This document shows, in pieces, positions 53,643 through 62,067 of a stretch of 64,000 bases of DNA; position 1 is the first letter of the stretch, and every line of letters begins with the position of its first letter. The stretch spans positions 1 to 64,000 of the forward strand of contig JAKQOG010000013.1 in the NCBI GenBank assembly GCA_029565395.1, read 5' to 3'. Position numbers and translations under genes: made by a program. The notes under the pieces were generated by a model that did no database searches, was not told where the DNA came from, and saw nothing but the letters and a program-made list of their open reading frames with translations. This stretch comes from Candidatus Hydrogenedentota bacterium (GTDB taxonomy: Bacteria; Hydrogenedentota; Hydrogenedentia; Hydrogenedentales; CAILVY01).

Positions 53643-55964
53643 GTGTTGAAGTTGACTGGCCGTGTGTTATCAAAGGGTATGTGGGCGATCATGATTCTTT
53701 CAAGTGGAAAAAACCTAAATGCAGCCGCGGAGATGGCGTTGCCGCAAGGGAGTGCGCCGGCAGCCCTTGTAAGTCAGCACTTCCCGAGCCGTGTACACGA
53801 ATTTGTATTCCGGAATTGGAATGCCGTGGAACCTGCGAAACTCGCGAAGCTCCTCGGTGCATCCGTGGAGGATATCGCCGCCCTTGCCGAGTCGATGGGG
53901 TTGCCCAAAGAGGCCGTCGTTTCGCCGGAGATGATGCAGCGTGGCTATGTCACCCTCATCCGGCGCAACTGGCATCTCCTGCCTTACGAGCAATTGCTGG
54001 AGCTTCTGGAAATGACTCCGGAGCGCCTGGCGGTTATGCTTCGCGAAGAGGACTTTTTATTTATCAAGCTGGGCAGCCTGAAACCTGCCTGTGAGCCGCT
54101 TCGCTATCAACCGCCGGATGAAGCGGCACAAAAACGCGCCGCGGAGATTCGCCTTGTGGTTGAACAGGACTTTGGCGGCGCCATGCAAAGTCCTGCGGAA
54201 CCACGTTTCGATTTCGTGCGGCAGCTTAGCGCGCCGCTTCCAAATTATGTTCCGCCCAAGTCTGAAACGGATGCGCCGCACTGCATTCGCATTGTCTATT
54301 CCTATGTGGCGGTGTATGGCGATCCGCTGATGAATCCGCAATTGAATCCTTATCCGGACGGGTTATTGCAGCGGCTCTCCATGGCCGGGATCAATGGCGT
54401 GTGGCTTCATGCCCTGCTGCGGGATTTGGCGCCCGGCGGCGAGGCTTTCCCGGATTTTGGCGTTGGCGCGGAGCAGCGTTTGGCCAATCTCCGGGCGCTG
54501 GTCGAACGCGCGAAACAATTCGGCATTGACGTGTATCTCTACATTAACGAGCCCCGCGCGATGCCTGCAGCCTTCTTCCAGAACCGTTCCGAGATGGCGG
54601 GCGTGAAGGAAGGGGATTTTACCGCGATGTGCACGTCACATCCCGCCGTACGTCAGTGGATGGGGGATGCCCTCGCGCACATATTCCGAGAAGTTCCCGG
54701 TTTGGGCGGCGTATACACCATCACCGCGTCAGAAAACCTGACCAACTGTGCGTCGCATGGTGACTGGCATTCATGTCCGCATTGTAAAGATCGCAGCGAC
54801 GCGGACATTCTCGCCGAAGTCGCCACTGTAATTGAAGAAGGGGTTCACCGGGGCAATCCCAAAGCTGCCGTGCTCATGTCCGACTGGGGCTGGAAAGGCC
54901 ACGGCGAAGCGCCGGACATTATTGCGAAGCTGCCGAAATCCGCGTGTTTGATGTCGGTCAGTGAATGGAGTCTGCCCATTGAACGCGGCGGCATCAAGAG
55001 CACAGTGGGTGAATATTCCATTTCCGCGGTGGGACCCGGCCCCCGTGCGCAAAAAGAATGGAAATCCGCGCAAGATGCCGGGCTTAAGACCGGTACGGAG
55101 ATTCAATTCAACAACACCTGCGAACTTGCCAGCATTCCGTATCTTCCCGTGATGGATCTCATTGCGGAGCATTGCCACAACCTTGCCGCCTCCGCCAAGA
55201 TTGACGCCATGCTCATCGGTTGGACGATGGGCGGCTACCCTTCCCCGAACTTCCAGCTTGCTCACTACCTGAGCCAAATGCCTGTCCCCAGTGTGGATGC
55301 TGCACTGGATATGTTAGCGCAAACGCGGTTTGGCGCCGAGGGTGCATCGTATGCCCGAAAAGCGTGGACCCTTATGAGCGATGCTTACCGGGAATATCCA
55401 TTTCATATCGGCGTTGTCTACACTTCTCCCGTTCAGGTGGGTCCGGCCAATCCGTTGTATCCTGTGAAAACCGGGTACAGCGCCACCATGTGGGGAATCC
55501 CATACGATAATCTGGACGGCTGGCGCGGACCGTATCCGCCGGATATTTTTGCGGAGCAATTTGAGAAGGTCGCTTTGGGCTGGCAGCCCGGAATCGCGGA
55601 ACTTGAACTGGCGGTGGCGAAAACTCCGGAAGGTAAACGCTCCGAGGCGCAATCCGATTTGCGTATGGCGCAGGCGGCGCGTATCCATTTTCAATCCGTA
55701 GCCAACCAGGCGCGTTTCGTTTATGCGCGTGACATGCTTGCGGATTCTTCCAAAACACTGGCGCCCGAAGCGTGTGACCGGCTGAAGGGGGTGATTAAAA
55801 AAAGCCTCGAATCTGAAATTACGCTGGCCAAACAACTCTATGCACTCACCCTGGAAGATTCACGCATCGGTTTCGAGCCTTCCTGCCAATATTTCTATCT
55901 ACCCCTCGACCTCGTTGAAAAAGTGATCAATTGCCGCTGGCTGTTGGAGCATTTTAAAGAATAG
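53643..55964 (+). CDS. Secreted probable glycoside hydrolase of unassigned family
   Basis: A 773-residue exported protein with a GTG start; GGAAGG stands seven bases before it. Residues 1-28 form a signal peptide. Residues 40-150 are a helical domain, then a likely TIM barrel from about 210 (IRIVYSYVAVYGDPL, RLSMAGINGVWLHALLRDL, GIDVYLYINEPRAMP, VYTITASENLTNC, VLMSDWGWKGHG, MLIGWTMGGYPSP). The cluster CASHGDWHSCPHC could bind a metal or form disulphides. The barrel layout recalls GH20/GH163-like enzymes, but I cannot place it. It follows the GH89-like gene by three bases, so the two are surely cotranscribed. Confidence 0.6.
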   Translation: MLKLTGRVLSKGMWAIMILSSGKNLNAAAEMALPQGSAPAALVSQHFPSRVHEFVFRNWNAVEPAKLAKLLGASVEDIAALAESMGLPKEAVVSPEMMQRGYVTLIRRNWHLLPYEQLLELLEMTPERLAVMLREEDFLFIKLGSLKPACEPLRYQPPDEAAQKRAAEIRLVVEQDFGGAMQSPAEPRFDFVRQLSAPLPNYVPPKSETDAPHCIRIVYSYVAVYGDPLMNPQLNPYPDGLLQRLSMAGINGVWLHALLRDLAPGGEAFPDFGVGAEQRLANLRALVERAKQFGIDVYLYINEPRAMPAAFFQNRSEMAGVKEGDFTAMCTSHPAVRQWMGDALAHIFREVPGLGGVYTITASENLTNCASHGDWHSCPHCKDRSDADILAEVATVIEEGVHRGNPKAAVLMSDWGWKGHGEAPDIIAKLPKSACLMSVSEWSLPIERGGIKSTVGEYSISAVGPGPRAQKEWKSAQDAGLKTGTEIQFNNTCELASIPYLPVMDLIAEHCHNLAASAKIDAMLIGWTMGGYPSPNFQLAHYLSQMPVPSVDAALDMLAQTRFGAEGASYARKAWTLMSDAYREYPFHIGVVYTSPVQVGPANPLYPVKTGYSATMWGIPYDNLDGWRGPYPPDIFAEQFEKVALGWQPGIAELELAVAKTPEGKRSEAQSDLRMAQAARIHFQSVANQARFVYARDMLADSSKTLAPEACDRLKGVIKKSLESEITLAKQLYALTLEDSRIGFEPSCQYFYLPLDLVEKVINCRWLLEHFKE

Positions 55965-56026
55965 TCTATTTTAACGTACGACAAAACTGACGTACGACAA
56001 AATATGTTTATGTGAGGAGATCAGAA

Positions 56027-57628
56027 ATGGGTCTTGCTTTAACAGGCCTGGACTGGATGGTATGTCTCTTGGCGCTGATCGGCAGTATTTTTGCGGGTCT
56101 TTGGATGTCAATTCGGGCGAAAACCTCGGCCAACAGCGCAGGATTTTTTCTGGCGGGCCGGAGCCTCACCTGGCCCATCGTCGGGGCATCGTTATATGCA
56201 ACGAATATCGGCGCGGAGCATTTGGTCGGGCTCGCGGGGGACTCCTACCGGTATGGCCTGTGCGCGGGCACGGTCGAATTGACCACGGCGATATGCCTTG
56301 GGTTCGCTTCGGCGGTGCTTTTGCCGTATTACCTTAAAAACAAGGTCTATACGATTCCCGAATTTCTGGAGTTGCGTTATAACAAATCGTTCCGCGTCTG
56401 TTTTTCCGGACTGATGCTGGTGATCTGCATCATGACCAAAACGGCGTTCACCCTGTATGCGGGTGCGTTGGTGTTGCATTTACTTACGGGCTGGGACGTA
56501 ATGACCACCGTCGCGATATTGGGCGCGTTGGCGGCGGTGATCACCATGATCGGGGGATTCACCACCGTCGCCTACACGGACACGATCCAGACGGCGATCA
56601 TGTTGGTGGGGAGCGGCACGATGGTTGTTGTGGGGCTGATCAAGGTTGGCGGGTGGCATGCGCTTTGTACAAAGGTGCCGGAAGCGATGGTCATGGCGAA
56701 ACCGTACGATGATCCGAACTATCCCTTTTGGGGCGTGATCGCGGGCGCGGTCTACGGCGGTGTTTTTTATTGGGGCATCGATCAGGTCAACGTCCAGCGC
56801 ATGCTCGGCGCGCGTGACCTGAAACAAGCCCGGTGGGGCGCGATGTTCGCCATATTGCTGAAACTGACCCCCGTTTTTCTTTTTGCGTTGCCCGGTGTGA
56901 TTGCGCTTGCGTTGTTTCCGGGCCGTGAAGCAAAACTGACCTTTGCCACGATGCTCAATGAGCTGTTGCCCAGCGGTCTTCGCGGACTCCTCCTTGCTTC
57001 ATTGCTGGCGGCGATGATCTCTTCATTGCTTGCCGTGATGAACTCAATTTCGACGCTGGCGGTCCGTGATTTCCTGATGCATTTCCGGCCCGGCATGAAT
57101 GAACGTCAGCAGGTGACCTTGGGCCGGGTGGCGATTATCCTCGGCGCGGTGCTCGGCATCGGCGCGGCCTACATGGTCTACAAAACGCCTGACGGTCTCT
57201 ATAAATACCTTCAAACCATTTCCATCTATCTTGTCATGCCGGTAACCCCCGCCATTGTCTTCGGTATTTTGAGCAAGCGAGTCAATGAGCGCGGGGCCTT
57301 GATCTCCGTGGGTGTGGGCGTTGTCATTGCAGCGATATTTGTCGCGGACCAGCTCATGGGCGCTGAAGCGGGTGCGCGGATTTTCCCCTGGCTGCATACG
57401 ACCCTGACGCTTAATTACACCTATCGCGGCCTTTGGGGAACCCTCATCGTGATTGCCGTGCTTTTCCTGGCATCGGGTTTTGAACACACGCCCTCCAGCG
57501 AACGTTTGACACTCACCACCATCAATTGGAGCGGGAAACCGGAATCCTTTCAAGGCCTTTCTGACTGGCGGCTTCATCTCACCCTGTTAAGCGCCGTTAC
57601 CATTGCCTTGTATGCGTGGTTATGGTAA
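56027..57628 (+). CDS. Sodium:solute symporter (SGLT-like, SSS family)
   Basis: A 533-residue transporter with about fourteen membrane helices. FFLAGRSLTWPIVGASLYATNIGAEHLVGLAGDSYRYGL holds the family's TM1-TM2 region and the AEHLVG motif typical of sugar-type members. YTDTIQTAIMLVGSGTMV and LLLASLLAAMISSLLAVMNSISTLAVRDF include the TM8 sodium-site Ser residues. GAGGAG precedes ATG 56027; the GTG at 56012 is less likely. Located behind two hydrolase genes, it should import a released sugar, perhaps an amino sugar (inference). Confidence 0.91.
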   Translation: MGLALTGLDWMVCLLALIGSIFAGLWMSIRAKTSANSAGFFLAGRSLTWPIVGASLYATNIGAEHLVGLAGDSYRYGLCAGTVELTTAICLGFASAVLLPYYLKNKVYTIPEFLELRYNKSFRVCFSGLMLVICIMTKTAFTLYAGALVLHLLTGWDVMTTVAILGALAAVITMIGGFTTVAYTDTIQTAIMLVGSGTMVVVGLIKVGGWHALCTKVPEAMVMAKPYDDPNYPFWGVIAGAVYGGVFYWGIDQVNVQRMLGARDLKQARWGAMFAILLKLTPVFLFALPGVIALALFPGREAKLTFATMLNELLPSGLRGLLLASLLAAMISSLLAVMNSISTLAVRDFLMHFRPGMNERQQVTLGRVAIILGAVLGIGAAYMVYKTPDGLYKYLQTISIYLVMPVTPAIVFGILSKRVNERGALISVGVGVVIAAIFVADQLMGAEAGARIFPWLHTTLTLNYTYRGLWGTLIVIAVLFLASGFEHTPSSERLTLTTINWSGKPESFQGLSDWRLHLTLLSAVTIALYAWLW

Positions 57629-57852
57629 GGCGGTTCGTGCAACGAAAACATAGATCTGTTGATGCTCGCCTGTGATACGAAAAAGATGTCTTATCTCGTC
57701 ACACGCTTCGCGCATCTGGTGTGATAAAGTCTTGGTGTTTGCTTGCATTCATGGGCGGGGGCTGCACTATACTGTGAAATGACTTGGGCATGCTGGCGCA
57801 GGAAAGTGGTCCGTTGCGTCAAATTCACCCGAAGCACTCGGAGGAAACATTC

Positions 57853-59151
57853 ATGAGTGGCAAAATATCCCGGAGGAGTTTTTTGTCTAAAACCACGGCG
57901 GCGGTTGCGGCGCCGTATATCGTACCGGCATCGGTGCTGGGTCTGGGCGGCATGACGGCGCCGTCGGAACGCATCACGGTGGCGGGCATCGGCATTCATG
58001 GGCGCGGATTCGACGATCTGCGCGCGATCATCAGCCACAAGGATGTGCAAGTCTTGGCGATTTGCGATCTGTGGAAACAACAGCGTTTGGCGGTGAAGGA
58101 CTTCGTGGATAAAAAATACGGCAACACGGATTGCGCGATGTACCGCGATATTAGGGAGTTTTTGGCGGCGCGCGAAGACATCGATGCGGTCCTCATCGCC
58201 ACGGGCGATCATTGGCATGCGCTCGCGTCCATTTTATCGATGCGGGCGGGCAAGGATGTGTACACGGAGAAGCCTTCGACCATGACCATTCAGGAAGGCC
58301 AGGTGGTGGTGGAGACGGCGAAGCGGTATGGCCGCGTGTATCAAACCGGTACGCAGCGCCTGAGCGAAGCCAACCATGTGTTTGCAATTGAGATGGCGCG
58401 TACAGGGCGGCTGGGCAAGGTGGACACGGCGTATGCGCATATCGCTCCGTGGGACGCCGCAAAGATGCCGAACGATTGGAAGCCCGCGCAGGACCTGCCG
58501 CCGGTGGATGAGGTGGATTGGGACATTTGGCTGGGCTCGTGCCCGTGGCGGCCGTTCAACATGGACTATGTGCGCGGCGGCTGGCGCGGTTATTACGACT
58601 TTCACACGAGCTGCATCGGTGAATGGGGCGCGCATACGTTCGCGCAGGCCCAGGCGGGCCTCGATGCGGGCGACACGTCGCCGGTCAAATATGAATATGT
58701 GGATAACGACAGCGGCGACGGCATGGTATGCACCTTTGCCAACGGCCAGAAAATGATCCTGTCGCGCGGCGACACGTACTGGCACGGCTCGTGCGGCGAA
58801 CGCTTCGACGGCGAACGGGGCTGGGTGGGATCCGCCGACGGTTACACCATGCCGGAGGCATCCTCGCCGGAGTTGCTCGCGGAGTATAAGAAGGTGGTGG
58901 GTGAATATGTGGAGCGGACGGGTCGTTCCCTGGATCACATGCGGAATTTCCTGGACTGCGTGAAGTCGCGCGAACAGACCGTGGCCAATCCCAGCGTAAT
59001 GCACCGTTCCATGAGCACGGTGCACGCGGCGAACATCTGCATGTGGCTTGAACGCGATCTTGAATATGATCCCGTGGCCGAGCAATTCATCAATGACGAC
59101 GAAGCCAACCGCATGCGCTCGCGGGCGCAGCGGGAACCGTGGGTACTGTGA
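57853..59151 (+). CDS. Tat-exported Gfo/Idh/MocA-family oxidoreductase
   Basis: A 432-residue NAD(P)-dependent oxidoreductase-like protein. The N-terminus carries a twin-arginine signal, ISRRSFLSKTTAAVAAPYIVP, so it is folded before export. The Rossmann part shows RITVAGIGIHGRG, then LAICDLWKQQR and VYTEKPSTMTIQEG, which keeps the EKP motif of the family. The C-terminal beta-sheet domain includes GYYDFHTSCIGEWGAHTFAQAQ. Exported members are abundant in PVC-type bacteria and often sit with sugar genes; some, such as GH109, act as NAD-dependent glycosidases. GGAGGAAAC precedes ATG 57853. It overlaps nothing but is 29 bases from the next gene. Confidence 0.87.
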   Translation: MSGKISRRSFLSKTTAAVAAPYIVPASVLGLGGMTAPSERITVAGIGIHGRGFDDLRAIISHKDVQVLAICDLWKQQRLAVKDFVDKKYGNTDCAMYRDIREFLAAREDIDAVLIATGDHWHALASILSMRAGKDVYTEKPSTMTIQEGQVVVETAKRYGRVYQTGTQRLSEANHVFAIEMARTGRLGKVDTAYAHIAPWDAAKMPNDWKPAQDLPPVDEVDWDIWLGSCPWRPFNMDYVRGGWRGYYDFHTSCIGEWGAHTFAQAQAGLDAGDTSPVKYEYVDNDSGDGMVCTFANGQKMILSRGDTYWHGSCGERFDGERGWVGSADGYTMPEASSPELLAEYKKVVGEYVERTGRSLDHMRNFLDCVKSREQTVANPSVMHRSMSTVHAANICMWLERDLEYDPVAEQFINDDEANRMRSRAQREPWVL

Positions 59152-59180
59152 CCCTCAACGTGAAAGGAGCATGTTTAACC

Positions 59181-61910
59181 ATGCGGTACTCTATAGCATT
59201 ATTGATTCTGGCTGGCACACTCATCACGGTCTCCGCGGCGGTTTTTGCGCAAGAGGCGGGGCCTGTCCAAATTTTACAATCCGATGCGCCGGTCCAGGCG
59301 AAAGGAGAAGCCTGCCGTACGCTCTCGATACATCCTGACATCGCGGCACTGCCTGCGTTGGCGGCGCTGCTGACCGATGAAACGCTTTCGCACATGGCGC
59401 GGTATGCCCTGGAACCGATGCCGTACCCGGAGGTGAATCCATTGCTGCGCGAGGCGCTGGGGAAGACCAGCGGGCGCGTCAAGGGGGGGATTATCAGTTC
59501 GTTGGGATTCAGGAAGGATACGGAGGCGGTTCCACTGTTGATTCCGTTGCTCACCGATGCGGATTTGCAGGTGGCGCAGATCGCCGCAGGCGCTTTAGGC
59601 GATATTGGCGTGCCGGAAATCGTTGTGCCGCTGGAAGCGGTAATCGGGCAGGCGGATGCCCCGGCGGGCAACCGGCAGGCATGCAGTGACGCGCTGATGA
59701 CTTATGCCGAAAAATTGAGTGCGCAGGAAGGGCCGGAAGTACGCCGCCAGGCATACGATATGTATGCCTTTTTGTTCGGGCATGAGGATCTCTCAAAAAC
59801 TATCCATGCGGCGGCGATGCGGGGGATGATTCTCTGCCTGAGTGCTGCGCCTTGGCGGGAAGATGGTTCCGATGCCGCGCCGAAACTGGTGGAGGCGCTA
59901 CGGGCGGAAGATGAAGATCTGTTTGCGATGGGATTGCGCGCCGCGCGTGAAATGAAGCAGCAGGATGCGGTCAGCACCGTGTTGGCGGGAGCGCTTTCCG
60001 ATGCATCCCCCGAACGCAAGGTGCGGATTATCCAGGCGCTTGGACAATGCGGTGGCGTGGCGGCGGGGCTTGCGGTATTTAATGCGGCCAAGGAAGGCCC
60101 GGTGGAAGTGCGCGTGGCCGCAGTGAACGCGCTGGCGCGCATGGAGTATCAACCCTCGCTCGATCTAATTGCGCAACTGGCCATCAGCGGTGAAGACGAA
60201 CTCGTCAAAGCCGCGCGCAAGGCGTTGTGCTATTTTCCCAATGGCGGTGGGAAACCCGCGATCAAGGCGATGTGCAGCAGCGATCAGGCCGCTATGCGCC
60301 TTGTCGGCATCGAGTTGATTGGACAAGGCGGTCTGGATAAGCCTAACGCTCTTTTGCTCCAAATCGCGGAGAACGATTCCGGGGAAGACGTTCGTGTCGC
60401 CGCGTTGCAGGTGTTGAAAAACAGCGCAGGCATCGAAGAAATGCCTGCCCTGGTGTCAGGCTTGCTGAAGGGCCGTTCCGCCGCGGAAATGCAGGCCGGG
60501 GAAAATGCCTTGCGCACATTGTGCGAACGGCAGAAGAAAATGCCCGGCGAGTTTGCGATTGTAAAGGCGCTGTATGGTGATTTGCCCGACGGTCAACAGG
60601 CGGATGTGCTCACTCAGGTCACCAAAATCGTCAAGTCGGGGTCGCTCGCTGTGACGGCCTCAAATGCCGCGTTTGGCGATCCGGCGCCGGGGCTTCCCAA
60701 GAAATTACAGATTGACTATACCGATAAAGGAACGATCGTCAGCAAGACCATCCTCGAAAATGAGACGTTGAAACTGGCCTCGGCCTCGGCGCCCGCCGCC
60801 ATGGTGGATGCGTTTTGTGCGGCGTTCGGCACGGCCCAGGGCGAGGCCAAACTGGCGATGCTGCGGCTCCTGGGATCCACGGGAAGTGCCAAAGCATTCG
60901 AAACGGTGCGTGCCGCCGCTGCCGCGGAAGATGCGGCCGTCAAGGATACTGCCCTGAGGACCCTCTGCGACTGGCCGGCTCCGGAGGCCTTGCCCGTGCT
61001 GATGGAGTTGTGCAAAACAGCCGACGATCCAGCGATTAAGCCATTGGCTTTGCGCGGCACGGTGCGATTGCTGTCCGAAAGCACCGGCGATTTTCCCATC
61101 GGTGATGTTCTTGAGCGCTACACTGAATTGATGGGGCTGGCGCAATCCGCTGACGATAAAAAAGTGGTGCTCGGCGGCTTGGCGCAAGTCGCGCATCCCA
61201 AAGCCTTCGAAATGGCGCTCGCCCGGATGGGTGATGCCGAAGTGAGAACCGAAGCGGTACAGGCGGCGCTCAATGTGGCCAAGATCTTCGGCAAGGCCCC
61301 GCGCGAGGATGCAGAGTTTTTCAATCCTGCAAATCCGACGGGATGGCAGGGCGACATCAAACTCTGGCGCCTCGAAGATGGCGTTATTGTCGCGCAGAGC
61401 GATGGGTCGTTGAAACATAATGAATTCCTCTGGTCCGGTGTGGAAGCCGGTGATTTTTATCTGGCGGTGGATGTTTTGATTGAGCCGAACGCCGGCAATG
61501 GCGGCGTCCAGTTCCGATCTCAAAAGGCCAATGAGACCGGCCAGGCGCAAGGGTATCAGGGCGATATCGGTCAGGATGTGTGGGGCCGCCTCTACCACGA
61601 GCATGGCCGCGGAAAACTGGATTGGCCCGACAGCGCGGAACAAGCCGTGAAACCGGGAGAATGGAACCATTTAGAGATCCTTGCCGTAGGACCGGCGATT
61701 TGGACCGCCATCAACGGAAAACTCGGCGTCGCCTTCCTGGATCTCGCCAGTGAAGAGCGCTCCGGACGGTTTGCCTTGCAGCTTCACGCCGGACCGCCGC
61801 AGACCATTCGCTACAAGATTGTCAAACTGGTGCACGACCCCAAGATCGAACTGCCGGGAATCCCCGCGGAAACGCTGATCTCGGAGCTTAGAGCCGAAGG
61901 GAAACAGTAA
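59181..61910 (+). CDS. Secreted HEAT-repeat protein with C-terminal DUF1080 domain
   Basis: A 909-residue exported protein. ATG 59181 gives the signal peptide MRYSIALLILAGTLITVSAAVFA; AAGGAG lies eleven bases upstream. About residues 25-690 are HEAT/PBS-lyase-like repeats (LPALAALLTDETLSHMARYAL, VRVAAVNALARMEYQPSLDL). The last 200 residues are a DUF1080 jelly-roll (GDFYLAVDVLIEPNAGNGGVQF, GYQGDIGQDVWGRLY, GEWNHLEILAVG), the domain of putative 3-keto-disaccharide hydrolases. The fused layout suggests a scaffold that holds a sugar-binding or hydrolytic domain. Its partner is unknown. Confidence 0.83.
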   Translation: MRYSIALLILAGTLITVSAAVFAQEAGPVQILQSDAPVQAKGEACRTLSIHPDIAALPALAALLTDETLSHMARYALEPMPYPEVNPLLREALGKTSGRVKGGIISSLGFRKDTEAVPLLIPLLTDADLQVAQIAAGALGDIGVPEIVVPLEAVIGQADAPAGNRQACSDALMTYAEKLSAQEGPEVRRQAYDMYAFLFGHEDLSKTIHAAAMRGMILCLSAAPWREDGSDAAPKLVEALRAEDEDLFAMGLRAAREMKQQDAVSTVLAGALSDASPERKVRIIQALGQCGGVAAGLAVFNAAKEGPVEVRVAAVNALARMEYQPSLDLIAQLAISGEDELVKAARKALCYFPNGGGKPAIKAMCSSDQAAMRLVGIELIGQGGLDKPNALLLQIAENDSGEDVRVAALQVLKNSAGIEEMPALVSGLLKGRSAAEMQAGENALRTLCERQKKMPGEFAIVKALYGDLPDGQQADVLTQVTKIVKSGSLAVTASNAAFGDPAPGLPKKLQIDYTDKGTIVSKTILENETLKLASASAPAAMVDAFCAAFGTAQGEAKLAMLRLLGSTGSAKAFETVRAAAAAEDAAVKDTALRTLCDWPAPEALPVLMELCKTADDPAIKPLALRGTVRLLSESTGDFPIGDVLERYTELMGLAQSADDKKVVLGGLAQVAHPKAFEMALARMGDAEVRTEAVQAALNVAKIFGKAPREDAEFFNPANPTGWQGDIKLWRLEDGVIVAQSDGSLKHNEFLWSGVEAGDFYLAVDVLIEPNAGNGGVQFRSQKANETGQAQGYQGDIGQDVWGRLYHEHGRGKLDWPDSAEQAVKPGEWNHLEILAVGPAIWTAINGKLGVAFLDLASEERSGRFALQLHAGPPQTIRYKIVKLVHDPKIELPGIPAETLISELRAEGKQ

Positions 61911-62067
61911 AACAGACGAATTGGTTGAGGTTGTTGGGCTTGTTGGATTTGGAAGCTCATTTCCGGACCTGCAGGGTTCCTTCTTGACGACCCTCCCCAT
62001 CCGTGCGCACTAGTCTTATTGCGTAGTATAATCGTTGGGGCGCAGTAGAACCATGGGAGGAAGACTC

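Noticed and set aside
60705-61670. Minus-strand frame of 321 codons inside the HEAT-DUF1080 gene
   Set aside because: Same reason: the plus-strand reading shows HEAT and DUF1080 patterns, the reverse does not.
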